A stretch of 64,000 bases of DNA. Origin: Thiothrix sp. GTDB lineage: Bacteria; Pseudomonadota; Gammaproteobacteria; Thiotrichales; Thiotrichaceae. The notes under the pieces were generated by a model. That model worked only from the letters and a program-made list of their open reading frames with translations, searched no databases and was not told where the DNA came from. Position numbers and translations under genes: made by a program. This document shows positions 18,027 to 28,341 of the stretch, in pieces. Where the stretch lies: assembly GCF_028714775.1 (NCBI RefSeq), contig NZ_JAQTLS010000011.1:113274-177273 (forward strand), read 5' to 3'. How positions within the stretch are numbered: position 1 is the first letter of the stretch; each line of letters begins with the position of its first letter.

Positions 18027-19319
18027 ATGGAAATACTCACCTTCGGGGAGGCGACGCACCTTGTCGCCCGTACCGGGCTGGGTGCGGAGTGGGAGTCGAT
18101 CCGGCGTCTTGAGGGAAAGGCGCGACCGGAAGCCATTGAGCAAGTGCTTAACCCGCCTGCCTCGCCAGTCAAAGCCGCACCCGCGATGACACCTTGGTAT
18201 ACCCTTGAGCCGATGCGCTTGACGGATGCGCAAAACCGCAAACGTGCGTGGATGGTGGCTCAAGGCGAAGGCAAACGCTTACAAGGCTGGTGGGTCGAAC
18301 AAATACTTGCTACCCGCGACCCTTTCACCGAGCGCATGACGCTGTTCTGGCATAACCATTTCACCTCCTCCATCCAGAAAACCTTACAACCCAGCCTGCT
18401 GCACAAACAAAACCTACTACTGCGCCAACACGCACTGGGCAATTTCGCCGAATTGTTACACGCGATTGCCAAAGACCCCGCGATGTTGGTGTATCTGGAT
18501 GGCTACCAAAACACCAAAAGCAGCCCGAATGAAAACTTTGCCCGCGAACTGCTGGAATTATTCACCTTGGGGCGTGGGCATTACAGCGAAGCCGATGTCA
18601 AAGCCGCCGCCAAAGCCTTTACGGGTTGGGGTGTGGATAACCGCAATGGGCAATTCACTTTCCGCGCTGACCAACACGACGGTGGGCGTGTCAGTTTCTT
18701 GGGGAAATCCGGTAACTTTGATGGCGATGACATCATTAAAATCTTGTTGGAACACCCACGTATTGCCGAACAAATCAGCGAAAAATTCTGGCGCAACTTC
18801 GTCAATAACGGCACGCCCGATGCGGCTGTCATCAAAACGTGGGCGCAAGCGTTCCGTAGTAGTGGGTATGACATCAAAGCCTTGATGCGTGCAGTGCTGA
18901 ACAGTGACGCATTTTGGGCAGCCAATAACCGGGGCGCGCTGATCAAGTTGCCGGTCGAAATCCTGCTGGGAACCGTGCGCATGATCCCTTACCCACGCCA
19001 ACCCACGGTCGAGTTGGTCAATCTGTGCCGTTTGTTGGGGCAGGAATTGTTCGACCCACCCAATGTGCGTGGCTGGCGTGGCGGTGAATATTGGATCAGC
19101 ACCCAAACCTTGCTGGTGCGGACTTCCTATTTAACCAAGCTCTCACGTGGCGACCTTAACCAAAAGGTCGAAACCGGGTTGAGGTTGCCGCAAGCGCCAC
19201 CGGAACAGTTGGTCGAATGGATGTTGCCTGTCAGGCCGATCCAACCTTTGCCGGACATTCCGGGCGACCGGCGTTTGGTGCGGGCGTTATTGCTTGATCC
19301 GGCTTTTCAGGTGGTTTAA
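18027..19319 (+). CDS. DUF1800 family protein
   Basis: The 430-residue protein carries DUF1800 signatures: LFWHNHFTSS, then NENFARELLELFTLGRGHYS, KAFTGWGV and, near the C-terminus, DPPNVRGWRGGEYWIS. The biochemical role of the family is not established. Members are almost always encoded next to a DUF1501 protein, as here, where the next gene begins 15 bases on. No signal peptide is seen at the chosen start, whereas the DUF1501 partner has a twin-arginine signal, so the pair might travel together or act on opposite sides of the membrane; that is inference. The start at 18027 lacks a clear ribosome-binding site. Confidence 0.88.
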   Translation: MEILTFGEATHLVARTGLGAEWESIRRLEGKARPEAIEQVLNPPASPVKAAPAMTPWYTLEPMRLTDAQNRKRAWMVAQGEGKRLQGWWVEQILATRDPFTERMTLFWHNHFTSSIQKTLQPSLLHKQNLLLRQHALGNFAELLHAIAKDPAMLVYLDGYQNTKSSPNENFARELLELFTLGRGHYSEADVKAAAKAFTGWGVDNRNGQFTFRADQHDGGRVSFLGKSGNFDGDDIIKILLEHPRIAEQISEKFWRNFVNNGTPDAAVIKTWAQAFRSSGYDIKALMRAVLNSDAFWAANNRGALIKLPVEILLGTVRMIPYPRQPTVELVNLCRLLGQELFDPPNVRGWRGGEYWISTQTLLVRTSYLTKLSRGDLNQKVETGLRLPQAPPEQLVEWMLPVRPIQPLPDIPGDRRLVRALLLDPAFQVV

Positions 19320-19334
19320 ATGGGAGGGATGGGC

Positions 19335-20471
19335 ATGAAACGACGCGATTTTTTACGCTTGGCGACGGCGTTGCCATTCATGGGGCTATTGCCCTCGTGG
19401 GCATCAGCAAAGGGCGGCACAGGCCAACGAATTTTAGTACTGGTCAAGCTCGCGGGTGGCAATGACGGGTTGAATACCCTGATTCCGCACGCTGACCCTT
19501 TGTATTACCAATTGCGCCCGACGGTGGCGATCCCGCAGCATCAGGTGCTGGATATTGGGCAAGGCATGGGCTTGAACCCTTATCTGCAAGCGCTGAAACC
19601 CTTGTGGGATGCGGGGCAAATGGCGTGGGTGCAAGGTGTTGGTTATCCGCAGGGCGATTTGTCGCATTTCCGTTCCAACGATATTTGGGAAACCGCCAGT
19701 AACGCCAGCGAATACCTCAATGACGGTTGGTTGGCGCGGGCAGTCTCGCCGCAAGCCGGGTTGCACGGCATTATCATGGGCGACCAAATGGGGCCGCTGG
19801 CGGGTAAAGATTGCCATGCGCTGGCGATGCAAAGCCCGCAAGTATTCCTCAGTCAAGTCAGTTTGGTGGAAGACATCCAGCCTGTGCGGGTTAACCCGGC
19901 TCTGGCGCACCTCACCAACATCCAGCACCAATTGTACGGCGCAGGCCAACAGATCGGCAGTAAGCTCCAACGCCCTGCGCCGCTGGGGGTAAATTTTGCC
20001 ACCAGTGAAATCGGGCGTGACCTCGAATCGGTAGCGAAAATGATTGTCAGCGGGGTGGATGCCTTGGCGTATCTGGTGACGCTTGACGGTTTCGATACCC
20101 ACGTTAACCAAAACGTTACCCAGAGCAATTTGTTGCACCATCTGGCGGGCGGGTTGGATTCCTTTGCCCAAGCCATGAAACGCGCCGGACGTTGGGATGA
20201 TGTGCTGGTGGTAACGTATTCCGAATTTGGGCGGCGGGCGCAGGAAAATCACGGCAAAGGCACTGACCACGGCACGGCTTCGGTGCAGTTGGTGCTGGGC
20301 GGCAAAGTCCGTGGCGGCATTTACGGTGATGCACCGCGCTTAAATGCCTTGGATAGCGACGGCAACCCGCACCACACAGTCGATTTCCGTCAAGTTTATG
20401 GCACAGTGGCGCAACGTTGGTTGGGGCAAAGTAATCCGTGGGCTAAGTTCGGTACGCTGCCTTTTGTGTGA
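19335..20471 (+). CDS. DUF1501 family protein, Tat-exported
   Basis: The protein starts MKRRDFLRLATALPFMGLL, a twin-arginine signal peptide (RRDFLR followed by a hydrophobic segment and an AxA site at SWASA), so it is probably folded in the cytoplasm and exported by Tat. The mature part shows DUF1501 features such as VLVKLAGGNDGLNTLIPHAD, HFRSNDIWETA, TYSEFGRRAQENHGKGTDHG and an alkaline-phosphatase-like layout. I chose the ATG at 19335 because a GGGAGGG site lies six bases before it; ATGs at 19320 and 19329 are in frame upstream. It follows the DUF1800 gene directly. The exact substrate is unknown; sulfatase- or phosphatase-like hydrolysis is only inferred from fold. Confidence 0.88.
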   Translation: MKRRDFLRLATALPFMGLLPSWASAKGGTGQRILVLVKLAGGNDGLNTLIPHADPLYYQLRPTVAIPQHQVLDIGQGMGLNPYLQALKPLWDAGQMAWVQGVGYPQGDLSHFRSNDIWETASNASEYLNDGWLARAVSPQAGLHGIIMGDQMGPLAGKDCHALAMQSPQVFLSQVSLVEDIQPVRVNPALAHLTNIQHQLYGAGQQIGSKLQRPAPLGVNFATSEIGRDLESVAKMIVSGVDALAYLVTLDGFDTHVNQNVTQSNLLHHLAGGLDSFAQAMKRAGRWDDVLVVTYSEFGRRAQENHGKGTDHGTASVQLVLGGKVRGGIYGDAPRLNALDSDGNPHHTVDFRQVYGTVAQRWLGQSNPWAKFGTLPFV

Positions 20472-20519
20472 GTTTTCCGGCATAATCGGCCTTCCATTAA
20501 TCTATAAAAAGGCGTTCCC

Positions 20520-21416
20520 ATGTGGTTCAAAAACCTCTATCTGCTCCAGCTTAGCCGTGATTTTGCCCTGACTCCCGAAGACCTGCATGATGCACTGGAG
20601 TCCAAGCCGTTTCTGGGGTGCAACAAGGAGCAGCGGGAAGCCATTGGTTGGGTGTCACCCTTTGGGCGTAATAGTGAGCAACTGGTGCATGTGGTCAACG
20701 GTTATATGTTGTTCACCGTAGCGCATCAGGAACGTATGTTGCCGTCGTCGGTGATCCGTGAAGAGCTGGATGAACGTGTTGCACTGTTGCAGGACAAGGA
20801 AAACCGCAAGGTGGGCAGCCGCGAAAAGAAGGACATGCGCGAGCAGATTGAGTTTGAATTGCTGCCGCAAGCCTTTACCCGTACCCGCAAAATGGATGCA
20901 TGGTTGGATACCGCGAATGGCTGGATGGTAGTCAATACCTCATCCGCTAGCCAAGCCGAGCGAATGACCAAATTGCTGCGTACCTGCTTGGGCAGTTTGC
21001 CAGTAGCCGCGCCAAAAACTGAAAATAGCCCCACTAGCCTCATGACCCAATGGCTGAAAGAAGGTGGCTTGCCTGCGCCGTTTACGTTGGGCGAAGAGTG
21101 TGAGTTGCGCAGCCAAGGTGATGAAAAAAGCGTTGCCGTATTCAAACGCCACGAATTGCTGACCGATGAAGTCCAGTCCAACCTTGCGGCGGGCAAAATG
21201 GTGTCAAAGCTGGGGTTGGTGTGGGATGAAAAGATCAGTTTCATCCTGACCGATGAATTGGGGGTACGCCGGGTGCGTTTCCTCGACGTACTGGAAGACC
21301 GCCTCAAAGACTCCGACCCGCAATCCCATGCCGAAAAACTCGACATAGAATTCAATCTGATGACCGGGGAAGTCACGCAGTTGTTAGCGGATTTGATGAA
21401 GTGCTTTAGCGCATAG
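20520..21416 (+). CDS. rdgC: Recombination-associated protein RdgC
   Basis: RdgC forms a DNA-encircling dimer ring that inhibits RecA-promoted strand exchange. The 298-residue protein has the typical start MWFKNLYLLQLSRDF and the conserved GWVSPFGR segment, followed by FTVAHQERMLPSSVI. Length is normal for the family. It is a single gene with its own short upstream region, and its 3' end overlaps the convergent DUF349 gene by 11 bases. Confidence 0.95.
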   Translation: MWFKNLYLLQLSRDFALTPEDLHDALESKPFLGCNKEQREAIGWVSPFGRNSEQLVHVVNGYMLFTVAHQERMLPSSVIREELDERVALLQDKENRKVGSREKKDMREQIEFELLPQAFTRTRKMDAWLDTANGWMVVNTSSASQAERMTKLLRTCLGSLPVAAPKTENSPTSLMTQWLKEGGLPAPFTLGEECELRSQGDEKSVAVFKRHELLTDEVQSNLAAGKMVSKLGLVWDEKISFILTDELGVRRVRFLDVLEDRLKDSDPQSHAEKLDIEFNLMTGEVTQLLADLMKCFSA

Positions 21417-23655
21417 CATCCTTAACTGCGCCGATGCGGGCGGCTTGTTCTGTCGCTGCATCGGCGGACATCCCACCCAATGCATACCACTGTTTCAGCA
21501 ATGGCAACGCCTGCTCTTGCGGGCTGCTGGTTTCTTTGCGGCTGCGCATCGCTTCCGACATCTGTGCAATCTGGTATTCCATGCGGGTTTTCTGGAACGC
21601 TGCGGGCGTTTCCAAGTTCAGCAGGATTTCCAGTTGCATACACAGCAACTCCCCGGCTGACTGGTTGGCAGCTTGGGTATCCGCGTCGGTTTCAGCTTGT
21701 TTGTTGAGCGCGGATTGGGCAGCTAAAGCCTCCCATTCGGCTTGTTTTTTCTGCTGGCGTTCGAGTTCGCGCTGGCGCTGTTCGGCTTCTTGACGGGCAA
21801 CTTCAGCAAGTTGGCTGTCTTGTTCCTGACGTTGTTGCTGGCGTTCTTCGCGGGAACGGGCAAACAGCGCATCAATCGGTTCGCGGAATTGTTTCCACAA
21901 GCGTTGTTCATCAGAAGGGCGGGCAGCAAGGGTAATCTGCCACTGGCTTTGCAATTGCTTGGCTTCTTCAATGGCTTGGGCGGTATCTTCTAACGCCAGC
22001 AAATCATTGGCTTGGGCAACCAGTTGTTCGCGCGCTTGCCAGTTGCGGGTGCGTTCGGCTTTGAAGTGGGTTTCGAGTGCATCCATTGCCGCATTGAAGC
22101 GTTCGTTGATGATTTTCCACTCTTTGTGCCCAACCGTGCCGGTTTCTTTCCACTGCTTGCGCAGTTGGTTGACGGCGTTTTGTTGGGAGCGCCAGTCAAC
22201 GTCGCCCCAATCGGTGGCGGTTTCCATCGCTTCCAATTGTTCGCACAGGGCTTGGCGCTGTTCGAGGTTAGCCTTGCGCTGTTGTGCTTGTTCGTTGAAA
22301 TGCTGCTTGCTGGGTTCGTAAGCCGCAGTAACGGTGGAGTCAAATTCTTTCCACAGGGCGCGTTGCTGACCGGGTTCCATGTGCGAGAGCTTGCGCCATT
22401 CGTCACGTAAGCCTTGCACCTTTTTCGCCCGTTCTTGCGGGTCAAGCTCATCGTCGGAACGCAGGTTTTCGGCTGTTTCGATCAGTTGTTTGCGCACTTG
22501 ATCGGTTCCCCAGCGCCGCCAATCCTGCAATTCGCGGATATACGGGGTGAGCATCTGGATGCGGCGTTGGAAAAAGGTACGTTCGGCAGCAGGCAGGCCA
22601 GCCGTTTCCTTGAGCCGTGCGGTCAGGGCTTGGTGTTGGTCGATAGCTTCGCCGTAATGTTCGGTTTCAAGGTGGTTTTCTAAGGCTTGCAAGTCGGCGT
22701 GTAGCTGCTGGAGGGCGGCGGCTTGCTGAGCTTGTTGTTGCTTGCGTAAGCGGCGCTCTTCGGCTTGCGCTTGCTGGCTGCGTTCTTGCTGTTCGCGCTC
22801 GGCTTGTTCTGCCTGTTCTTTCAGCAGTTGCGCTTCGGCGGCTAAGCGGGCTTGCTCTTCGGCTTGCTGGGCAAGCTGTTGGTTTATTTGTGCTTGTTCG
22901 GTTTCGTAAGCCTCTAGCTGTTGCTGGAAAGCGTCGATTGCGGCGCTGAAGCGTTGCTGTTGGGCGGGCGATGCGTGTTTGGCGACGTTATTCCAGCTTT
23001 GTTGCAGGATGCGGGCGCGGGTTTTGTCTTGTGCCCATGCTTTGGTTTTGCCCAGTGTTTCAGCGTTGGTGCACAGGGTTTCTAGCTGGAGCTGTTGTTG
23101 CTGGATGTGCTCTTCCTGATCCAGCCGTTCTTTGAGCAATTGGCGCAGGCGCTTGTTGTTTTTGCCGTGTTGCTTGTCGAGCAGCTTGAGCTTTTCCAAA
23201 TCGTGGATGCGGTTAGCCGCGAGGAACTGGATTTCTTTGGAAGGGTCATTGCTGGCAATGTCAAACAGCAGCTCTTGGTCGTTGAGTTGTTCAATGGCGT
23301 GGCGGCGCAATTTGGCGGCGCGTTCACTGTCGCGGGCAATGCTGCGTAATAACGCCGGGTTTTGTAACCAATGATAAACATCCGCCAGCAGGGTGTCGTG
23401 ATGATGGTCAGTTGCCGCCAGCCCGATCACCCGCTGTCGAGCCTGTTCCGCCAGTGAGCCGGATAGATGCCCCAATTGCACCAACGTTGGCAAATGGGTG
23501 AGGTGGGCAATGGCTTTGATACGTACTTCGGAATCCGGGTCAGTCTGCGCCAGTTTGATCAGCTCTACACTGTCGCCCGCCAGACCATTGAGCGCTTGAA
23601 TGCGCACCTTGGCATCCTTGTGCAGCCATTTTGGCTTGAATAAATTCCCTAGCAT
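21406..23655 (-). CDS. DUF349 domain coiled-coil protein
   Basis: The 749-residue protein begins with a short HEAT-like helical region (KDAKVRIQALNGL...SEVRIKAIAHL). It continues with a very Gln/Glu-rich coiled coil (about residues 180-320) and several DUF349 modules, each marked by a WK(E/Q)F or QLRKQWKETG-type motif such as RALWKEFDSTVTAAYEPSK and RLWKQFREPIDALFARSR. Proteins of this type are widespread in gammaproteobacteria next to housekeeping genes, but function is not firmly known. The gene starts 13 bases after metG on the same strand, so the two likely share a transcript. Confidence 0.85.
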   Translation of the reverse strand: MLGNLFKPKWLHKDAKVRIQALNGLAGDSVELIKLAQTDPDSEVRIKAIAHLTHLPTLVQLGHLSGSLAEQARQRVIGLAATDHHHDTLLADVYHWLQNPALLRSIARDSERAAKLRRHAIEQLNDQELLFDIASNDPSKEIQFLAANRIHDLEKLKLLDKQHGKNNKRLRQLLKERLDQEEHIQQQQLQLETLCTNAETLGKTKAWAQDKTRARILQQSWNNVAKHASPAQQQRFSAAIDAFQQQLEAYETEQAQINQQLAQQAEEQARLAAEAQLLKEQAEQAEREQQERSQQAQAEERRLRKQQQAQQAAALQQLHADLQALENHLETEHYGEAIDQHQALTARLKETAGLPAAERTFFQRRIQMLTPYIRELQDWRRWGTDQVRKQLIETAENLRSDDELDPQERAKKVQGLRDEWRKLSHMEPGQQRALWKEFDSTVTAAYEPSKQHFNEQAQQRKANLEQRQALCEQLEAMETATDWGDVDWRSQQNAVNQLRKQWKETGTVGHKEWKIINERFNAAMDALETHFKAERTRNWQAREQLVAQANDLLALEDTAQAIEEAKQLQSQWQITLAARPSDEQRLWKQFREPIDALFARSREERQQQRQEQDSQLAEVARQEAEQRQRELERQQKKQAEWEALAAQSALNKQAETDADTQAANQSAGELLCMQLEILLNLETPAAFQKTRMEYQIAQMSEAMRSRKETSSPQEQALPLLKQWYALGGMSADAATEQAARIGAVKDAMR

Positions 23656-23668
23656 TATTTTGTGAACC

Positions 23669-25702
23669 TTATTTTACGCGCATTCCAGCTTGTGCGCCGC
23701 TGTCAGGGGTCAAGATGAATAAATCCTTGCCACCGGGGCCAGCCGCCAACACCATGCCTTCAGAAACACCGAACCGCATTTTGCGCGGGGCAAGATTGGC
23801 AACCATGACGGTTAAGCGGCCTTCGAGATCGGATGGTTCGTAGGCTGATTTGATGCCTGCGAACACATTACGGGTTTCGCCACCCAGATCAAGGGTCAGT
23901 TGCACCAGCTTGTCCGCGCCTTTAACGTGCTCGGCTTTAATGATTGTAGCAACGCGCAAGTCGATTTTGGCAAAATCATCGTACTCAATGGTAGGGCTGA
24001 TCGGGTCATCCACCAATGGGCCAGTCGCTTTCGGTGCTTCTGCGGGTGCAGGCATGGCTTGTCTATTGTCTTCGAGCATGGCTTCTACCATTGGTGCTTC
24101 CACGCGGGTCATGAGTGCTTTGAAAGTGGTGATGTCTTGGTTTAACAACGGTGCGGCAGCACTATCCCATGTCAATTCACCGGCATTGAGGAAGCCTTCG
24201 GCATCCAGCGCCAATTGCGGCAATACAGGTTTGAGGTAAGTGACGATGGCGCGGAACATATTGATGCCTTGGGTACAAACACCTTGCACCTCGGCTAGCC
24301 GTTCCGGGTCTTTCGCCAATACCCACGGTTTTTGTTCATCGACGTATTGGTTGGCCTTGTCCGCCAGCGCCATGATTTCACGCATGGCTTGGCTGTAACG
24401 GCGGCTTTCGTACAGTTCCGCAATGCGCTCGGAAGCATCGGCAAATTCTTGGTACAGTGCGGCATCGGGCAATTGCGCAGCCAACTTGTTGTCGAAACGC
24501 TTGTTGATGAACCCCGCGCAGCGCGAAGCAATATTAACCACTTTGCCGACCAAATCGCTGTTTACCCGTGCGATGAAATCTTCCAAGTTGAGGTCGAGGT
24601 CATCCACGCCGTTACTGAGTTTGCTGGCGAAATAGTAACGTAGCCATTCAGGGTTGAGGTGCTTGAGGTAACTTTCTGCCTGAATGAACGTGCCGCGTGA
24701 CTTGGACATTTTCGCGCCATTCACCGTCAGGAAGCCGTGGCAATTTACTGCGGTGGGGGTGCGGAAACCCGCCCCATGCAACAACGCAGGCCAGAACAGC
24801 GTGTGGAAATAGGCAATGTCCTTACCGATGAAGTGATACACCTCGGTGTCGGAACCCGGTTTCCAGAATGCATCGAAATCTAATCCAGTGCGGTTACACA
24901 GGTTTTTGAAGCTCGCCAAATAGCCAATCGGCGCATCCAACCACACGTAGAAATATTTGTCGTCGGTATCGGGGATTTTGAAACCCCAGTACGGCGCATC
25001 GCGGGAAACGTCCCAATCGCTCAAGCCTTGGTCAGATTCAAACCATTCCATTTGCTTGTTGGCGATTTCTTTTTGTACTGAGCCGCTGCTCAAAAATTCG
25101 CGCAGGAAGGTTTCAAAATGCCCCAGCTTGAAGAAGTAGTGTTCGGTTTCTTTTTCGACAGGTTTTGTGCCTGAAATCGCCGACACTGCATTTTTCAAGT
25201 CTGTCGGGGAATAAGTCGCGCCACAGGCTTCGCAGTTGTCGCCGTATTGGTCGGGCGCACCGCAGCGTGGGCATTCGCCTTTGATGAAACGGTCAGGCAG
25301 AAACATTTTCGCTTGTTCATCGTAAGCTTGGCGGATGGTGCGCTTTTCGATGTGCCCATTATCCCGCGCCGCCTTATAGATGAATTCCGCGAAGTAACGG
25401 TTTTCGTCGGAATGCGTGCTGTAATAGTTGTCAAACGCCACGCGGAAGCCTGAGAAATCACGCTGGTGCTCTTGAGCAACGCGGGCAATCAGTTGTTCTG
25501 GCGCAATGCCTTCCTGTTGGGCGCGGAGCATGATCGGCGTGCCGTGGGTATCATCGGCGCAAACGTAATAGCATTCGTTGCCGCGCAAACGTTGGAAACG
25601 TGCCCAAATATCCGTCTGGATATACTCCACCATGTGACCGATATGGATCGGGCCATTGGCGTAGGGCAGGGCACTGGTGATGAGTATTTTTCTTGGCTTC
25701 AT
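23669..25702 (-). CDS. metG: Methionyl-tRNA synthetase
   Basis: MetG charges tRNA-Met and initiator tRNA with methionine. The 677-residue protein has the class I HIGH motif (residues 20-23), a four-cysteine zinc knuckle beginning [18 protein letters not shown], the KMSKS loop in [12 protein letters not shown] and an appended C-terminal EMAP/tRNA-binding domain starting [20 protein letters not shown], which usually mediates dimerisation. Length and order are normal for the long proteobacterial form. The DUF349 gene follows closely downstream. It is not next to mrp here, unlike in some gammaproteobacteria. Confidence 0.97.
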   Translation of the reverse strand: MKPRKILITSALPYANGPIHIGHMVEYIQTDIWARFQRLRGNECYYVCADDTHGTPIMLRAQQEGIAPEQLIARVAQEHQRDFSGFRVAFDNYYSTHSDENRYFAEFIYKAARDNGHIEKRTIRQAYDEQAKMFLPDRFIKGECPRCGAPDQYGDNCEACGATYSPTDLKNAVSAISGTKPVEKETEHYFFKLGHFETFLREFLSSGSVQKEIANKQMEWFESDQGLSDWDVSRDAPYWGFKIPDTDDKYFYVWLDAPIGYLASFKNLCNRTGLDFDAFWKPGSDTEVYHFIGKDIAYFHTLFWPALLHGAGFRTPTAVNCHGFLTVNGAKMSKSRGTFIQAESYLKHLNPEWLRYYFASKLSNGVDDLDLNLEDFIARVNSDLVGKVVNIASRCAGFINKRFDNKLAAQLPDAALYQEFADASERIAELYESRRYSQAMREIMALADKANQYVDEQKPWVLAKDPERLAEVQGVCTQGINMFRAIVTYLKPVLPQLALDAEGFLNAGELTWDSAAAPLLNQDITTFKALMTRVEAPMVEAMLEDNRQAMPAPAEAPKATGPLVDDPISPTIEYDDFAKIDLRVATIIKAEHVKGADKLVQLTLDLGGETRNVFAGIKSAYEPSDLEGRLTVMVANLAPRKMRFGVSEGMVLAAGPGGKDLFILTPDSGAQAGMRVK

Positions 25703-25775
25703 TGCAATGTTTGACGAGTCCTTAATGAGGCGGAAAGGGTAGCAGGTTGCGGGCAGTTTCGCTACTTCGATGCGC

Positions 25776-26789
25776 TTATTCCCAAGGCAGGCGCTTCATC
25801 AGGTAGCACAGGCAATCTTGGCGGATAATGCTTTCATCCAGCGTCAACATCGCTGGCATCAGCGGTAATTTCAGGCAAATTTTCCCCTGTTCGCGGGTGA
25901 AAAAGTGCTCGCTGACCTCCACGTTTTCATCATCCCAAGCCTGCAAATTGGCCTGTGGGTGATTGCTGTGGGCAAACACCGTCCCGGCGGGCAGTTCCGA
26001 GAAATTGTAGCGGTCAAGTGCGGGCAACAGATGAATGTCAGCGGCAGTGTTACTGAAGCTGAATGCGTATTCCTCCGGCAAGGTCACGCGGGCAACGGTT
26101 TGGTAAAGGTTAATATCGTGCGGTGGTAATGGATGGTCGGAAAGGTCTTGCAGGTGCAGGACGGCATCCAAGAATTCCAACACATGCTCAATCCCGTGGG
26201 CAACGCCGGGTTTACCGCATTCGATGGTGACAGCGGGGCAGTATTGCGCCATTGCCATCGACTGGATGCCACGCGGGGTTTCAAAATACACTGCGATATT
26301 GGAAAACAGCCGTGCGAGCTGCAATGAGCGGTTATCCAGCACGTTGATGCAGCCGTAATGCGGATTTTTGCCGGTGTTATTGTGTACGTCGATGCTGGCG
26401 AACAGATTTTTTTCCACCATGATCTCGGTAATTTGTGCCATTAGGCGGGTTTCGTCGCAATCTTCCATGTCTGTACCGGGCCACACACGGTTGTAGTCCG
26501 GTTGCCCATCCAACCGCCGTTTGCCGAAAGTCGCGGCTTCGACATTACCGAAGAAGATGGATAGCGAACGCGGTAACACTTGCCCTTGATACTTGCGCAG
26601 TAATTGCTGGACGGCGAAAAAGCCTGTGTCTTCATTGCCATGCAGCAGTACGGATATGAACAAACACGGTTCACGTCTGCCTTGCAAGTGCAGCAGGGTG
26701 GGGTTGGGCATTAGGGTATGCAGTTCACGCGGGCTGTTGAGGGCGAAAAAGCCTTCCGGCAAGCTATCCAGTTCTGTCAGTTGCAGCAT
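25776..26789 (-). CDS. AstE/AspA-type zinc hydrolase (succinylglutamate desuccinylase/aspartoacylase family)
   Basis: This 337-residue protein shows the zinc-carboxypeptidase-like HxxE...H layout of the AstE/AspA family: [12 protein letters not shown] (His50, Glu53), the DYNRVWPG substrate motif, SIDVHNNTG with the third metal ligand His136, and TIECGKPG carrying the likely catalytic Glu. Family members remove acyl groups from amino acids. I chose the ATG at 26787-26789, 11 bases after the upstream ligase gene; a reading from 26888 would overlap that gene and lacks a binding site. Close coupling to a GCS2-type ligase suggests a shared substrate, probably a gamma-glutamyl or N-acyl compound. 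The substrate is not determined by sequence. Confidence 0.82.
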   Translation of the reverse strand: MLQLTELDSLPEGFFALNSPRELHTLMPNPTLLHLQGRREPCLFISVLLHGNEDTGFFAVQQLLRKYQGQVLPRSLSIFFGNVEAATFGKRRLDGQPDYNRVWPGTDMEDCDETRLMAQITEIMVEKNLFASIDVHNNTGKNPHYGCINVLDNRSLQLARLFSNIAVYFETPRGIQSMAMAQYCPAVTIECGKPGVAHGIEHVLEFLDAVLHLQDLSDHPLPPHDINLYQTVARVTLPEEYAFSFSNTAADIHLLPALDRYNFSELPAGTVFAHSNHPQANLQAWDDENVEVSEHFFTREQGKICLKLPLMPAMLTLDESIIRQDCLCYLMKRLPWE

Positions 26790-26800
26790 GTTTTTCTCAA

Positions 26801-28219
26801 TTAATCCAGTGCCCACGTATGGGCGGGGGTATGGGTATGTTGCCAGTGGGCGTAAGCCTGCAACAGCCGCGTGATGTCGCCTTGGCAATGTTCAAGCTGG
26901 CGTTGTTGCCATACCGCACCCGTTTGCCCAGTTTCGGTACGGGCGGCAATGATGCTGAGGTAATGGCGGATGTCGGCTTCGGCAATACCCAATTGTTCCA
27001 GCCCGCTTGCTGCTTGAGGAAGTAATTCATCCAGCAACAGATCGCGTACCTGCCATTCTTTGCCGTGCCAGCGCACGTGGGTGTCCAGCCCGATACGGGC
27101 GGCGTTGTAGAAGTTTTCCCGCGCAATCGCAAACGCCATCGGCAAGGGTTCGCCTGAAACTAGTTCCGCGCCCAAAGCTTGGGTCAGCCCGTAGAATAGG
27201 GCGGCGTTAGCGATCATATCCGGTACGCTTGGGCCTGCGGGCAAGATGCGGTGTTCCAAACGGATATGCGGCGTGCCATCCGGGTCGAATCCTACCAGCG
27301 GTCGGTTCCAGCGCCACGTTACACCGTTGTGCAGGCGTAAATGGGCAAAACGTTCGGCAGGCTTGTCTTGCACCATCGGTAATAGCACTGGGTAAATCGC
27401 GAGGTTTTCCTCGAAACATTCCACAATGCTGTGGTCGGCAAAGCCTGAGCCGAAACTGACCCGCGCCGGAAATTCGCGCCCGGCATCCACCGCTTGTTCA
27501 AATACCGGGATGCGGGTTTCCTGCCATAAGGAACGCCCAAACAGGAACGGCGAATTGCCCGCAACTGCCATGATCGGCGCGGATGCAATGATCGCAGCAT
27601 TATAATAGTGGTGTGCATTATCCGCAGGAACCTGCATGTGCACCTGAAACGAGGTGGTCGCTGCTTCCAACATCACACTGGCGTGCTGGATGTGCAATGA
27701 CTCGCGCCCGTCAATATCCAAGCTCAGCGGGCGGTGGCGGCGGGCTTTGAGGATTTCGTTATTCAGCGCGTGGTAGCGGTGGGATTCGGTCATGGTCGCC
27801 AGACAGAAATCGCTTTGAACTGTGCTGGGCAAGATGCCAATCAGCAGCAGGTTTGCAGCTATCGTATCCGCTGCTTGATCCGCTTGTGCCAGCAATTGCC
27901 GCAAACTGCTTTCAAATTCTGTCAGTGCCGAATCCGCGAGTACCCGTGGCGGGGTATTCAGTTCGATATTGAATTTTGCCAGCTCGGTAGTTGCCAGCGG
28001 GTTATTGATGGCTTGCAGGAACTCGGCATTGCGCGGCAATGGGCGGAATTGCGCATCCGCCAGCCAGCCTTCGAGTTCAAAGCCGCCGACGGCGGGTTGC
28101 TGGGAAAATTGCCCGTTTGCCAGCATCTTTCGCAATAGCACGGTTTCGGCTTGTAAGCGCTGCGCGTATTCCTGCCAATCCTGCTGGCTGAAATGGTCAC
28201 TGATGATTTCTTGCCCCAT
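26801..28219 (-). CDS. GCS2-type glutamate-cysteine ligase-like carboxylate-amine ligase
   Basis: The 472-residue protein carries features of the GCS2 (glutamate-cysteine ligase family 2) fold. It has FELEGWLADAQFRPLPRN, an acidic FNIELNTPPRVL strand, TMTESHRYHALNNEIL and SFQVHMQVPADNAHHYYNAA, where His/Glu residues would bind Mg-ATP. Such enzymes join an amino acid to a carboxylate. True glutathione synthesis by this protein is possible but not proven. The ATG at 28217-28219 follows a perfect AGGAGGT site, which rules out the GTG two codons upstream inside that site. The next gene, an AstE/AspA-type hydrolase, begins 11 bases downstream and likely forms an operon with it. Confidence 0.78.
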   Translation of the reverse strand: MGQEIISDHFSQQDWQEYAQRLQAETVLLRKMLANGQFSQQPAVGGFELEGWLADAQFRPLPRNAEFLQAINNPLATTELAKFNIELNTPPRVLADSALTEFESSLRQLLAQADQAADTIAANLLLIGILPSTVQSDFCLATMTESHRYHALNNEILKARRHRPLSLDIDGRESLHIQHASVMLEAATTSFQVHMQVPADNAHHYYNAAIIASAPIMAVAGNSPFLFGRSLWQETRIPVFEQAVDAGREFPARVSFGSGFADHSIVECFEENLAIYPVLLPMVQDKPAERFAHLRLHNGVTWRWNRPLVGFDPDGTPHIRLEHRILPAGPSVPDMIANAALFYGLTQALGAELVSGEPLPMAFAIARENFYNAARIGLDTHVRWHGKEWQVRDLLLDELLPQAASGLEQLGIAEADIRHYLSIIAARTETGQTGAVWQQRQLEHCQGDITRLLQAYAHWQHTHTPAHTWALD

Positions 28220-28293
28220 TTTCACCTCCTGCGTTACAGCTATAGTATGCCACGTTTGCGGAGGATGCAGATTGATAATCCTTTAATCCTACC

Positions 28294-28321
28294 AGCGGGG
28301 TTGCTATCATCCCCGCTTTTC
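28294..28321 (+). terminator. Terminator-like hairpin in the prfB leader
   Basis: AGCGGGG-TTGCTATCAT-CCCCGCT forms a seven-pair hairpin followed by TTTTC. It lies about 20 bases before the prfB start, where the only plus-strand gene to terminate is prfB itself, so an attenuator role is conceivable, but it may simply block stray transcription. Confidence 0.45.
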
Positions 28322-28341
28322 TTCGTATTAGCGAAATTACA

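Noticed and set aside
19434..20270. A 278-codon open frame antisense to the DUF1501 gene
   Set aside because: Shadow of a well-supported gene with a Tat signal and family motifs.
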